A stretch of DNA of 64,000 bases, from contig CP085835.1 in assembly GCA_020809705.1 (NCBI GenBank), forward strand, positions 3,596,001 through 3,660,000. Reading direction: 5' to 3'. How positions within the stretch are numbered: the stretch's first letter is position 1; each line of letters starts with the position of its first letter. Source of the DNA: Calonectria ilicicola. Its lineage: Eukaryota > Ascomycota > Sordariomycetes > Hypocreales > Nectriaceae. The position numbers and the translations under genes are program-made. Shown piece by piece: positions 33,065-44,952 of this stretch. Under the pieces are notes generated by a model. The model saw only the letters and a program-made list of their open reading frames with translations, did no database searches and had not been told where the DNA came from.

Positions 33065-34081
33065 CCGCGTTTGTTACTTTTGGGCAGGAAGAAGGAGGGG
33101 TCCTAAGATATTGAGCACCTGAGGTCATGTGTTTGATGATTTTCAAGTTGGCAGGCGATCAGTCAGATTGGGCCGTATGGAAGACAAGAGAAAGAGCAGC
33201 TGCGTCATGAAATCGATGGAGTGATGTCACAATGGCACCTTCTGCGGGGTATTGTTACAATGGAAGCCTGTCCTTTGCACCTCAGCATCTTCACATGCCA
33301 ACAACTCCCAGATATCAAGGATTTAATTCAGGGAAAGTGGTATCGTGATATATATATATATCAGTCGCACTGGCAATCAGAAATAAAATAAGGAGGCGTG
33401 CGATGATACTGTTGAGTATGTTTAGATTAAAATATAATACAGTTTCTATGAAATCGAGCGATGATGGCTTTTGCGTGTGATTGAACTTAGGCCGAACTAG
33501 CTCTAGACTTACTGTAAGAGACGTAGTATCACATTGCCGGCTATGGCAAAAGTGAAGTGACACTCCGCTAGTGCGTAGTGCAAGACTGGTCTATATCCCG
33601 TTTGATATGTGGGGTAAGAGGCAAAAGATCAAAATACTAAAGAACGAGGTATAGGTCTTCGCTTGCAGACAGCAGACGTAAAACTTTTTGTCTCACTTCA
33701 TTGCGCGTCCTTCCATGGAAGGGTGAGACATACATGACCTGGTCATGGGTGATGGGTTCAAATCTTGACTAAGAACATCGTTCCCCTGCTTCGTCAGGGC
33801 CTCGGTCTCGACTCTGAGGCCCAGAAATAGGATCCAGAGCGGACACCAGGCTGCTCCTCAGTCAAAGAGGTAAGCAGGGCTGATGCGGCCTGATGAAGGC
33901 TGATGAAGGCTGATGAGGGACTGATGAATAGCTGAGCCAAAGTTGAGCCAGTGAGCAAAGAGCTCATAAAAGCGGCAATCTGTGCTTGGTCACGTGTCAC
34001 TTGTGTTTCGTCTCATAATACCACTGCCTCCGGTACGCGTACCAGATGTAACCTAGTATAAGCACTCTGCATTAGCCAAAA
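33065..34081. other. Intergenic with (TA)n microsatellite and CTGATGAAGG repeats
   Basis: No gene seen. There is a (TA)n run at 33,348-33,361 and about four imperfect CTGATGAAGG/CTGATGCGG units at 33,878-33,930. Confidence 0.45.
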
Positions 34082-35629
34082 ATGTACTGTTCCGAGGAAA
34101 AGGCGAAGTACAAGGCGTATTCTTTCGGCAAACTAGCAATCTTTTCCCTATCTGGACTGGCTTGGGCACCTAGCTTAATGCGCGCCTCAAAATCATTAGC
34201 AAGAGGCATATCTGTAAATTATGCTGGGTTATTTGGTATTAGCTATAAAAAGGATCTTAAGCTGCTTCCAATTTTGCATCACCAATCACTTCTTCAACTT
34301 AATCTATTCAAATCATTTGTTCATTTTGTCCTGATAAAATATTTCTTCTTTATAGGCCGATTAAAAATGCTTCGGCTTTTTTGTTGCGCCATTCCCAAGA
34401 GGGATATGGCTTCTGAACCTAGGGCCCTTGGTAATTCACTGCCAAATAGCCACCGATTCCTCGACTCCCTAGCAGCCGATAGGGACCTTCCTCCTGAATA
34501 TACGAAACAATCGGTTCATCAACCTACTTTATATGATATAATTCTTACTGAGGTAAAGAAAGCATTGGAAATAATTTTGCAATTTGGTAGTATATTAAAG
34601 TTTAAAACTTTTATTATTCTTAAAAATATATATAACTTACCTACTATAATTAAGAAAGTAATATTGCTTCTTAGTAGTAGTATTATAGTAATCTTATAGG
34701 CCTATAAAGTGGAATCATATCTGTAATTGATAAAATATATTAATGACTTCTCTGGAGCTTTATTAGTCAATGAGAAACATGACTTAATATAGCTGAAGGA
34801 ATTGCTAGAGTATAACAACTTCAGTCCTCTTCTAGAGAACATCAATAAAAGAAAAGACTTTTCTAACCTAGTTGACTTGGAAGAGCTTAAAAGGATGCTT
34901 TAAGATTTAAAGTATAATAAAGAATTAATAAATAACTAGAAATTGGATGTAGTTATTAAGCAAATCTATACTCTGGCATACTATATGTCTTCTGGGTGGA
35001 AAGTTAAGGCCCTTAGTTATAAAATTTTTAGAAGTATTTATAAAGAAGGACTATTAATTAATAGAGTAGGTGGAGTTAAGTATAATGCTTTAAGCTTTAT
35101 AATTATTTAAATAATTAAGAGAGCTATTAAAAATAAAAAAGCTACAATTAATATGTATAGTAAGAACCTAAAATTAACTAAGATTATTATAATATTAGGA
35201 ATAGAATTTATAAAGATTGAATATAGAAGAATTAAGAAAAGCCTAGAGAAGATTAATAATAGATTAATTAAGTTTTCTATTAATGTAGTATATCTTAGTA
35301 AAAATTATACCACTTCTAAAAATAATAAGATGTTCAATAAAAAACTTAATAATATAAATAATAAAGATAAAGATATATTTAATATCTTATTTTTAAATTT
35401 AAATATAATTTTATTTTATAATTTAAGTAAGGAATTCTAGGCTAGTGTGTTTTTTAGTTACTTTCCTAAAATTAATAACCACAAAGTAAAAAACAACTAA
35501 TAATACAAGGAAATAAAGGTACAATCTACATTAGATAATAATATTCTACTGTCGAGTTCTAAGGAGGTAATGGCTTTCCTTGAAATTGACCTCGGTCTGA
35601 CTGCTGGAGTGCATGAGAATAGTGGGTGA
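34082..35629 (+). pseudogene. RIP-inactivated orphan gene, about 420 codons
   Basis: One plus-strand frame runs from a likely start at 34,367 (MLRLFCC, ~120 bp after a TATAAAAA box) to TGA at 35,627-35,629. It is interrupted by nine stops (34,697, 34,724, 34,790, 34,901, 34,937, 35,108, 35,438, 35,498, 35,501), all TAG or TAA, as expected from CAG/CAA by C-to-T. The first ~60 codons have normal composition; from ~34,550 the sequence turns AT-rich (Ile, Lys, Asn), and near 35,540 it recovers (SSSKEVMAFLEIDLGL). The N-terminal part has paired cysteines (FCC) and a DLPPEYT segment, a PPxY motif of the kind bound by WW domains. I do not recognise the family. An in-frame extension back to 34,082 exists but lies upstream of the TATA box. 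Confidence 0.7.
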
Positions 35630-36006
35630 TAGATTAATAAGATAGAACTTGGGTGAGAAGTATTCGTTATACGTTAGCAAATTCCTTCCAATAGTTCTTG
35701 TATAGTTTGTAAAGCAATTAAATGAGGTCTAAGAGGATGTCATGATTGAATATGTTGTGTCAGTGCGCGAGAGAACCACTTTATTGTACTCTTAACAACC
35801 ATACCCTAAATGATTATCAATGACTGCTTATGCCGCCTTTCGTTTCCTAATATTCTTGAAATATCTTTGGACTATAGAGGTTGATGTTATTAATAATTTA
35901 GGGTGATGTAAACCATGGGAATATTCTGCGATACCGATTATAACCAACTGGCTAACACGTGCCGATCTATGGCTGCAGGGGGTTCTGTATAAAAACCTGG
36001 TAGAGC
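35630..36006. other. Intergenic, no gene seen
   Basis: No readable coding relic between the RIPed gene and the ABC fragment, although the rest of the ABC nucleotide-binding domain would be expected here if it had been retained. Confidence 0.4.
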
Positions 36007-36240
36007 ATGTGTTATTTGTTTAATGAAGCTGCTAGTTCAATTGATGCAGAAAATCAATCTCAAGTTAAAAGTGTCTTCTTGCATAAAAGGTTTCGAGGAC
36101 ATACTATGCTTGTTATCCTTAAGCTCAGCATAGACTTTCCACTATTAGTGATGCAGATAATATCGTGTTTATTGACCAGGGTCGTGCGGTTAAATCTGGT
36201 ATTTACAGGGATTGATCTCGAAGAAAGGGATATATATTAA
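36007..36240 (+). pseudogene. ABC transporter nucleotide-binding domain fragment
   Basis: LFNEAASSIDAENQSQVKS corresponds to Walker B/D-loop LLDEATSSIDAESxxxVQ, with the Walker B Asp as Asn. After RFRGHTMLVIL the frame slips by one base around 36,120 and continues in another frame as HRLSTISDADNIVF, then IDQGRAVKSG (H-loop and following strand). The Walker A, Q-loop and signature are absent. It is a C-terminal scrap of an ABC exporter with one frameshift, pointing toward the cluster that follows. Confidence 0.8.
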
Positions 36241-36865
36241 ATTCTATCAAATGCAATTTGGTATGACAAATAAAAGACGTCATGAACAGTCTAGATCTAT
36301 GTGGTTAGCTTGGATCTGACTTACCCTATAACAGACCTACACCAAATCACTCTCTTCCTAGCCCGACATATTAAACCTAAATGGATGTGATGTTTTTATT
36401 CCCATTAAATCTTCAAATAAATTGCAACGCGCGGAGTGTGGTTAATTCTCGTTATTGACCAATCTTTTGCCCCATGGTACAGCGGTCGACAGCACAGCGT
36501 GATGAACAATAAACAACATAAATGGAAACTGGAGCAGGTTAAAAAGTGAAAAATATATATCAGAATACTACCATGACATTATCTGGTAGGTTGCCGCACC
36601 CACGTGCTCTCATTGCATCTCATCTCCGAGTATAAGGTAACAGCCCTGGGAGTTCGTAGTCGAGGTGCTACTCTCGCGTTGGTAGAATCTATTAGACTCG
36701 ACCACTGGCATCGCTCACGTGAGATACTTGATACCTGTGTCGCTAAGTTTTGATTGGGGGAGCGTGATCCTAATCTCGGCTCCATTAGTTCACAGATTCC
36801 TCCCCCTCTTTCACTGCTAGGGTCTGGCAGTGCACATAACCAGCAGATTGCCGTCGGCTGCTGTC
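36241..36865. promoter_or_regulatory. Upstream region of the Zn2Cys6 gene
   Basis: No gene; presumed promoter of the regulator at 36,866. No individual site can be assigned from sequence alone. Confidence 0.3.
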
Positions 36866-38002
36866 ATGGAAAGTCCCGCAAATTTGGATACAATCCGAAC
36901 CAAGCGTGCTGCCTGCGATCAGTGCCGTAAGACTTCAGTCTCAAATGTCAGCTAAGCACTGACATCCATCAGGTTTGAGGAAGCGGAGGTGTCCTGGCGA
37001 GGTGCCCGTCTGTTCTCGATGCGCCCAGAAAGGACAACCATGCGGCTACTCTGACCAAAGGCCCATGGGACGGCCAAGGAAGCAGGGACTCCTTGAAGTC
37101 GGTGTAAACCATAATGAGATATCGTCTCCGTCGAATGAATCCGATGCGAGCAGCCACCAACCCGACCTCATGTCTCAAGAAGATCAAATTTTGCTGCCAA
37201 CTACCACTTCATTAATTGAAACTCGGAATGAGGATGCGCGGTATGATTTTGAAAAGTAAGAATATTTTCAGAACACTTCTACCAATAATTGATTTTTTCT
37301 AATTCTCCTAAAAACAGCCTTGATCCTATCTTTGATTCGAATATGGGCGTTCTTGCCCGCCCAATTGCATCCCTTTCAGATATTCATATGAGCACCGAAC
37401 GCTGTGCGTGCCTCTCGAGCATTTATTTGGCCATGGAACAACTTAGTCAACAGCAATATCCTGAATACCCATCAGGCCTTCAAAGTCTCCGACAAGTGTA
37501 TAGAGTTGGTACTGAAGCTCTCAATTGTCCTGCATGCCCATTACGTTATCTCTCCGCCATGCAAAATGCGCTCATGCTTGGGACACTCCTGGTGTCTATG
37601 GCAGATCAGTATGGTAAAATTATTGCAGCTATCAAAGTCGAGGAAGTGCGATTGACACAGCTAGAGCAAGTCAAAATCTTGCAGGTCGACAGCTTCCCTC
37701 ATAGTTCGTCAACTTCTATGGAGACTGAGGCCTTTGTGATTGAAGCTCATCCTTCTGAATGGAAAGATCTGGCGATGAAAGTGGTAAAGACCGAAGTCTT
37801 TGGGGTTTCCAATCCATCATTTCAATGCTTCCTATCTTTGGTAGACAATTTGGAGTCGCGACAAAAATCATGGCACGCTTGCCCACCCGGTCTTGGCTTC
37901 CCTGCGTCATACGTAAGGGCCGATTGCTCCGGCGACAAACCAACCTGTCTGCGACTAGTCGGAGAAGCGACAGAAATTACTGCTCAATTTGAATTTAACT
38001 AA
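36866..38002 (+). CDS. Zn2Cys6 transcription factor, AflR-like (342 aa)
   Basis: Three exons: 36,866-36,926, 36,973-37,255, 37,318-38,002; introns of 46 and 62 bp (GTAAGA donors, CATCAG and AACAG acceptors). Splicing intron 1 joins CDQC to RLRKRRC, giving a perfect binuclear cluster CDQCRLRKRRC, then VCSRCAQKGQPC (C-X2-C-X6-C-X6-C-X2-C-X6-C) at residues ~19-46. It is followed by the linker GYSDQRPMGRPRKQG typical of AflR-type regulators. The C-terminal part (CLSSIYLAMEQL, RVGTEALNCPACP, ALMLGTLLVSMADQYGKII) resembles the aflatoxin-regulator C-terminal domain. It probably binds promoters of the neighbouring transporter genes. The frame is intact, with no RIP signs. Confidence 0.85.
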
Positions 38003-38398
38003 AATGCTGATTTATCAGTCCTCAGAGCGGATACTTTTCATGACAAGCCCCTTTTCGCTTTGCATCAATGCGGAGACATTCGACTGAGGCGATAGTGGAG
38101 ACGCCCAGTCTGCACGAGATATCGGAGATAAAACGGAAATAGCTGGCTGCTAGGATTGGCAATGATCGTGACAATTTGACGGCTACGAAAAAGATGAGGT
38201 CGGGCTCCGCCATTGCGTAGGGTAGTGCTAACTTATATCTCATTTGACACACCATGTATTCATGTCCTGAAGGTGGCTGCCATAAGTATTATTTTGATAC
38301 CGCGTGGTGCTTTTTTCAAAAATTGATATTTCAACGTTTTGTGAGACAGTTCCACGACCAGACGCAAGAGATCCTGAGACGTTTGGCCTTAAGTGAGC
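38003..38398. promoter_or_regulatory. Spacer and presumed promoter of the MFS gene
   Basis: 396 bp between the regulator and the MFS gene on the same strand. ORFs on the opposite strand show no family pattern. Confidence 0.35.
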
Positions 38399-39807
38399 AT
38401 GGCTCGCCACTCTATAACTGCAGACCGTCCATATGCAACGGGGAATCGTCCGACGGGAGATGCCCCAACTCATGAAGCCGGCTTGAATGATCCCGGTCCA
38501 CCGCCTGATGGAGGCATGGAAGCGTGGACTATGGCGTTGATGGGTCATCTTGTTGTCTTCAATACATGGGGTTATATGCTGAGCCATGGGGTGTTTCAGA
38601 CATATTACATTTCATCACTACACCGGAGTTTGTCTGATGTTTCTTGGATCGGATCTACTCAGATCTGTCTCTTATTTTTTGTTGGAACATTTTCTGGGCG
38701 CGCTCTCGATGCGGGTTTATTTCGCCAAACCCTTGCGGTTGGGACGTTTCTTTCACTTCTTGGAATGTTTACCACTTCAGTGTGTAAGAGTTATTGGCAA
38801 GTGTTTCTCGCCCAAGGATTGTGCACGGGTCTAGGTAACGGCCTTCAGTTTCTTCCAACAATGGCACTGGTTTCCACATACTTTTCGACAAACCGTTCTC
38901 TCGCCATTGGCGTTGTGGCTGCGGGCTCAGCAACCGGGGGTGTCGTATATCCCGTCATAGTCCAGCAATTACTACCCAAGATTGGATTTGGTTGGGCCAT
39001 CCGCGTTGTAGCATTCGTAACGTTGGGCACATCATCTCTAACTCTTGCATTTCTACGACCGAGATTGCCACCGAGAAAGTCAGGTCCCATAATTGAATGG
39101 GAAGCTTTTAGAGATCGCACGTACACGCTTTGTTGTCTTTCCATGCTTTTAAACTTTTGGGCGGTCTATTTTGCATTTCAATATGTGGGCTTCTCTGAAA
39201 GAACTTTCACATAAGAGCTGCGGCTAACCAGTGGTAGATTGGCGTGTTTTCGCGTACGGTCATTGGAGTTACTTACAGTGAATCTATTACAATGCTTCTG
39301 ATAATGAACGGTGTTGGGTAGGCATATCTGCAAGTCATACAATTGAGCCATAATCTTTGCTAATGCCGCATTAGGCTTCTTGGACGAATTATTCCCAACT
39401 ATCTGGCAGATCGTTATTTTGGTGCTCTGAACACGATCACACCTTTCGCCTTCGGTACCGGCATATTAATGTTTGCCTGGATTGGAGTAAGATCTCATAC
39501 GGGACTCATTGCATTCTCGATTGTTTACGGTTTCTCCTCCTCAGCTTTGCAGAGCATGTTTCCTGCGATGCTATCTAGTCTCACCAAAGATCTAGACAAA
39601 GCCGGAGTTAGAATGGGAATGGGCTTTTCGATTGTTTCACTTTCAGCTTTAACCGGCCCACCATTAGCAGGTGCAATAATTAAGGCTAGAAACGGCTCAT
39701 ATATCGGATCTCAGATTTGGGGCGGCACTGTTCTTATTATTGGGGGATTTCTATTTGTGGCAGGAAGGCTGGCAAGAACTGGGTTTAAGTTAAACATCAA
39801 GATATGA
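38399..39807 (+). CDS. MFS transporter, fungal monocarboxylate (MCT)-like (432 aa)
   Basis: Three exons: 38,399-39,184, 39,238-39,317, 39,375-39,807; introns of 53 bp (GTGGGC to GGTAG, CTAAC branch) and 57 bp (GTAGGC to ATTAG, CTAAT branch). The joined frame is open for 432 residues. Family hallmarks: PPPDGGMEAWTMALMGHLVV at the first helix; GVFQTYY; the conserved FLPTMALVSTYFSTNRSLAIG with its following glycine-rich helix; PNYLADRYFG after intron 2; SALQSMFPAMLSSL; and GVRMGMGFS near the C-terminus. About 12 membrane helices can be traced. Fungal members of this group carry monocarboxylates or are found in secondary-metabolite clusters. I chose the ATG at 38,399. Its position after an AflR-like regulator suggests metabolite export or precursor uptake. 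Confidence 0.85.
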
Positions 39808-42432
39808 TACCTGTATAATAATGTTGGTAGACTCGATGTCTTTGGACCTTGCTATTTCACTATAGCGGGGTACAGGATAATTTCTCTGCTGTCCTTCCGT
39901 AGCTCCATTGAGCTAAATAAAAGAAGGCAACAAAGGAATCATAGTGTTCGCGGAGATCAGGAAATGATTTTGGGTACATATCAAGGGTTAATAATTCCTA
40001 CTAATAAAATAAGCTTGCGAAATATGATCTCCTAAAAGATCAGACGAAAATAGTCACAGGATAGTTATGCAAGTTTAAGAAAAGAATTATCATTACATTG
40101 TCTTACAATGATCAAGAAGAAAACAAGAGATAGGCCTCTATGACGGACCCATCAACAGTATTAGATTCCTCTAAATGCTAGATGTAATATTAGTATACTT
40201 TCAAAACTTAAGCAATATGTCCCTAACACATTTACCGGTCTCAAAGCAAATAGGAGTATGATCTACTACTGTCTCAAATAACCGTTGCACACAAGTTTGC
40301 ATTGCTCAACGAAGTTATGTGTTTTGGTTGGATATCCCCTGTGAGAGGCAGCTCGACCTAGGCTAGGGAGCACTCCGATTGTTCTTGCCTGCGAGATGCG
40401 ATGGCAAAGTGGCAGCCTGTGCCCTTTCTGCCGTACGGTATATGTATGTGAAAAGCTTGAGGTGAAGGTTTTCATTGACCTTGATAAGCCTTTGCTATGA
40501 GCCTTATTGAGACCAGGTATAAGAGCGGCTTCCCGACCGGGCTAAGCGCGATCCAAACCATCACCAAAACATCCCTCGTACATCCCTTCCCAATGGCATA
40601 TCCGCTCAACGAAGTTATATAGGTGAAGTTAGCTTATATTAATCACCTCAGGTTTTTACAGTGACAGATCCCATAGCCCAGACGCAATTTTCGCTCTGTT
40701 CTCACGGTAAGAATCAACTCCAAATAAAGTATTTCAATACCCATATGGGCTTACGCAATTGGTGGTAGAATCGGTAGGCTATTTCTTCTCCTTCAGTATT
40801 ATATCAAGTGAGAATATATAGATTTACTTCCAGCAGCAATGACAAGGCCGGTGAAAGCGGCAAGAACGACAACAGTAAACTTGATGCTGATGGTTGGGAG
40901 TGGCTGCTAATCTTTTTTTTTTTTTTTTGGAATGGATATTGATCAGCTGATTAGCCAATAATTCAGAAGCGTGCTGAATGAGACAGTTAATCGAGATCTA
41001 TTTTATATTCATCACGTGCTATCATATGCCAAGTACTGTCAGCGGCTTTGGATGATCAATTATGCAATAGTGGAATCGAACCACGTAAGATCAAATGGAT
41101 ATGAGGCGCAATTTTCAATAAAGGCTGTCATGCTAAAGATCTACATTAAATTATCATCACTAGATCCGCGTAATGAACCTTACCAGTGATTAGTACCATC
41201 AATCAGTGTCTATAATATTAAAGGAACAGAGAACACTAGTTCATCCATGGGTATGTCAAATTTTAGGCGGTTTGCTCAGGCAATCCTGAATTGCTGGAGC
41301 TTAGCACATGCATAGTTTACATCTTCGGAATTATGAGCATTCAAGATTCCATTAAAATATTATTTCGCTACTACTGCGAATATGGGCTTGTGTAATAAAA
41401 TATGTTTGTGGTCTTGCGTATTACATAAAATAATACTCCTCCAGTGCACCTGCAACGCTTCGGAGAGATGATATATCAATTGCGACCCTAGTCTTGCAGT
41501 ATCAAGGGGCCAGAAACCGAACAATGGGTTAATTGAATCTTGTTGTTTTCAGATGACGCTCAGGTGTAACCAGAGGATGGATGCGGGGGCTGAGTATAGA
41601 GCGCTAAACCGAAAGATGTCTCCGCAAGTCTCCGCCCCATATCTCCGCATCTCTCCGAGGCCTAACTTCGCAACTATCAAGTGCTGGGTTAGTCATATTC
41701 TTTGGGGATAGACACCGCAGCGATTATGAGCTTTTCCAGTTCTGTCATGGCGTTCGCGCTTCAAGAAACAACCAAATTGGATACAGATAGCGTGGTGCAT
41801 TTGAAATCTTTCTAAGCAGTATCCTATCTGAACAAATCCAGTGAAACCTTGTCCTATTTTGTCCAAGCGAGTGTGCGTGTCCGTTTGAGCAGATAAGATT
41901 CGATTCTAGGTCGAGACCACGTTTTTGGAAGTGTCTTATCGACATTGTGGCGAATGGAATGGGCCACGGTAGGCGGTGCAGTGCTTGTTATTCTCTCAAA
42001 GGAACAATGATGGTTAATAGAGGTTGAGAACAATTTAATATGCAACGCATAATTTTGCTTGACCTCTTCAATCTTCCGAAATGTGTGAGGCGCAGTCATA
42101 AAACCGGCGTTATCTGGTATGGTATGTTTCTCGTTCTGCTTGCGGTGCGATCACAGTGGCATTAAAGATAAAAGAACAAAGTGAACACCTCCCGACACTA
42201 TATTAAGTTCGGTAAAAATGAAACAAGGATACTTGATTCTACCCCTCCTTTGAGCGTGAACAGCGGTCGTAATTGGAGATAAGCGCGCTTAATGTTTATC
42301 TCGACTAGGCATCATCCTCCCTCCCTCTGTGAACCTGTCGGCCATTTTACACTCATCATTAATTGCGGTTCATTTCATTCCATTGCATCCCCACCAAAAG
42401 ATTGAGGCTTTATTTTTCAGCGTACAAGGACC
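39808..42432. other. 2.6-kb region without a convincing gene
   Basis: No clear gene. A 16-base T run lies at 40,913-40,928. A minus-strand stretch at ~40,828-40,897 encodes a secretion-signal-like KFTVVVLAAFTGLVIAAG without an ATG, followed by a GTAAAT donor-like site; it may be the relic of a small secreted protein. TCTCCGC repeats lie at 41,620-41,660. Short minus ORFs at 41,745-42,099 have no recognisable pattern. A backbone enzyme gene of the putative cluster is not here. Confidence 0.4.
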
Positions 42433-44503
42433 ATGATGGACATCACAGATTCGGTTCCTGGGACCATGATGTTGGTGAATGGCCATCACACACTGAGCTC
42501 CCGCCATCAACACAAGGGTGATGGGGATATTATTCTTATTCCAGAGCCCTCCAATGATCCAAACGACCCATTGAACTGGTCTCGTCAGCGCAAAATTCTC
42601 TCTACACTATGCACTAGCATGTGCGTATCCTGGGATGGTGTTGATGGGGTTCACTGATCAATTCCTATGAACAGATACACCCTCACGGTTGGGATTGCCA
42701 GCTCGAATTTATACGCAGCTCTTATACCTCTGTCTTCGAGCACTGGAATATCTGTGAATACACTTGTCGAAGGCACCGGGTATATGTTTCTACTTGCCGG
42801 ATGGGGTCTCATATTCTGGCAACCATTTGCATTGCAATATGGCAAACGGTTGACATATATTTTATCCCTTGTGGGAACGTTGGTACGTTAATGTATACGG
42901 CGCCTACGGCAATTGCGACTAATACAAATTGAATTAGGCATGTACAATTGTTGGGTTTGTATTGTTCTCTCAATTACCATATCATTGATTCCTAACGGCC
43001 TTTTGTACTATAGCCCATATATTCGCACTGAAGGCCAATGGTTGGGCCGTTCCATCATCGCTGGGTTTTTCGTTGGCCCAATTGAAGCTTTGCCAGAGAT
43101 TAGTGTGACCGACGTAGTAAGTCGCCTCGATGTGAATTTTGAATTCAATACTCTCTAACTGAACGATAAGTATTTTGCGCACGAGCGTGGAAAATATATG
43201 GGAATTTACTCGCTCTTCTTGACCGGCAGCAACTTTTTTGCCCCCATAATTTGCGGTTTTATCGTCGACCGTCAAGGATGGCGTTGGGTTTTCTATTGGC
43301 CTGCTGTATTTCTTGGAATTGCCACTCTGATAACCTTTCTATTTATGGAAGAGACGAATTACATTCGACATGTTGACCCTGGAACAACGCAACAAGAAAT
43401 TCCACCTTCGACACATCAAGATGAATTGTGCGATAATTCTAAGGAGATCGGACAGAAAGCTATGCGATCAGCACAAAGGAATGAAGTGATTGAGGGAGAG
43501 ATTTTCCAACAAAAGACTTACATCCAAAAACTGAAACTTGTTTGGACCGAAGGCAACAGTGATCATATCATTCGCAGGGTCAGACTGACATTCTACTTGT
43601 TTACATTCCCTGTCGTTTTATATGCTGGGTGAGTGGACAAAATATCAACTTTGCGCGTAGATTCAAAACTGAACAAGAACAGGTTCTCATATGGTTCCTA
43701 TGTTGTCTGGTTTAATGTTTTGAATGGAACCTCCTCACTAATCCTGGGCTCCGATCCATATTTCTTCAGGCAAGTTTTAAAAATTTGTACTACAAACCCT
43801 AAGAACAGAAACTGATAGCCCTAGCTCTTCTATGGTCGGATTAAGTTACGTTTCATGCTGCATTGGAGTCATAATCGGGTAATATAGAATGCCAAGGGCA
43901 GCATGATTCCACACTGGCTGATAGATGTTGATAGGTCCTTATTTACGGGAAGCTTTAGTGACTGGCTCGCTATTCGACTCGCACGACGCAATTCCGGTTT
44001 AATGGAGGCCGAGTATCGGCTATGGCCTTTCTCTGCCTGTTTACTCCTCGTGCCATCGGGACTTTTACTATGGGGCCTTGGGGCCAGTAATGGAATTCAC
44101 TGGATCGGTCCAGTGATTGCAATGGGGATACTCGCATTTTCAGTCACGTGTAGGGTAACATTGAGCGTAAACTACCTTGTGGACAGCTATCAAGAAATTA
44201 GTAGTGATGCTATCACAACGGTCATCATCATTCGAAATACAATGTCATTCGTGGTCTGTTATGGGTAAGTCATTCTGTCACTTCTGCCACAGCCTTTTTA
44301 TTGATAACAGATGTCCCAGTATTACTCCTTGGGTGGAAAATTTGGGCTATCAGAATTGCTTTATTTCAGCAGCCTGTATTGGATTTGCTACGACATCAGT
44401 CTATTTGGTGATGATCAAGTGGGGCAAGTGGCTTCGTATTCAGAGCAGGGGTAGATACTGGAACGTTTTGAAAGAGAACAAGCAGCTTGGAATGACACAT
44501 TAA
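42433..44503 (+). CDS. MFS transporter, DHA1-type fungal drug/metabolite carrier, nine exons (544 aa)
   Basis: Exons: 42,433-42,620; 42,675-42,882; 42,938-42,954 (17-bp micro-exon); 43,014-43,116; 43,171-43,628; 43,683-43,769; 43,819-43,878; 43,935-44,264; 44,320-44,503. All eight joins keep frame and total 1,635 bp. Landmarks: [19 protein letters not shown] before helix 1; [61 protein letters not shown]; a polar central loop; [65 protein letters not shown]. Length and motifs fit fungal drug:H+ antiporter-like carriers with about 12 helices. Intron 6 (43,770-43,818) uses a GC donor (AG|GCAAGT). It converges with the oxidoreductase gene, the ends being 449 bp apart. No stops or RIP signs. Confidence 0.85.
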
Positions 44504-44952
44504 TCGAGATGGTTTATCCAGATCGTGTGCTAAATACTCAGGAATTAACATACCATACACCGCAGCATCACTGTTGTAGGTTTGAAGGAACAAATATTAT
44601 GGGACTAGATAACGTGAAGTCAAGTGCAATGTGCCAACAGTTGAAACCAGTGGTTAAGTTTAACAAATACATCACCAAGGAAATCCTTTCTGGAAAGTAA
44701 ATGCAGGATGTCGGTATTAGTGAACGAAGGAAATTTTGATTTTTCTAGAATCTTAGGACACGATATGCGAGGTAAGTCAACAGATGAATCCTTTTCGGTT
44801 TCACACTCTCAACTAATAGGTGCAAGCAATTATTTCGGTTGATGATGAAAATCATTTGGCACAGACCTAACTATATGTATCACCTATGTATTGTCATTCG
44901 ACAATCAGACTACACATCTCTAAATCATACCGGAATCTTCTGCACTATCACC
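44504..44952. terminator. Shared 3' intergenic region of convergent genes
   Basis: 449 bp between the two stop codons. Small ORFs lack support. Presumably it contains both polyadenylation regions; no specific signal is claimed. Confidence 0.3.

Noticed and set aside
32697..33146. 149-codon minus ORF overlapping the DUF1752 gene
   Set aside because: Shadow frame; the overlapping frame carries the conserved GSDEFQRLKK and DUF1752 blocks. It may include a real upstream ATG but has no family pattern.
40303..40625. Repeated GCTCAACGAAGTTAT resembling a loxP half-site
   Set aside because: Two direct 15-bp copies ~300 bp apart without a partner arm or spacer; similarity to ACGAAGTTAT is coincidental.
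41030..41110. tRNA-like T-arm (GGTTCGATTCC on the minus strand)
   Set aside because: No matching acceptor, D or anticodon arms at the right distances.
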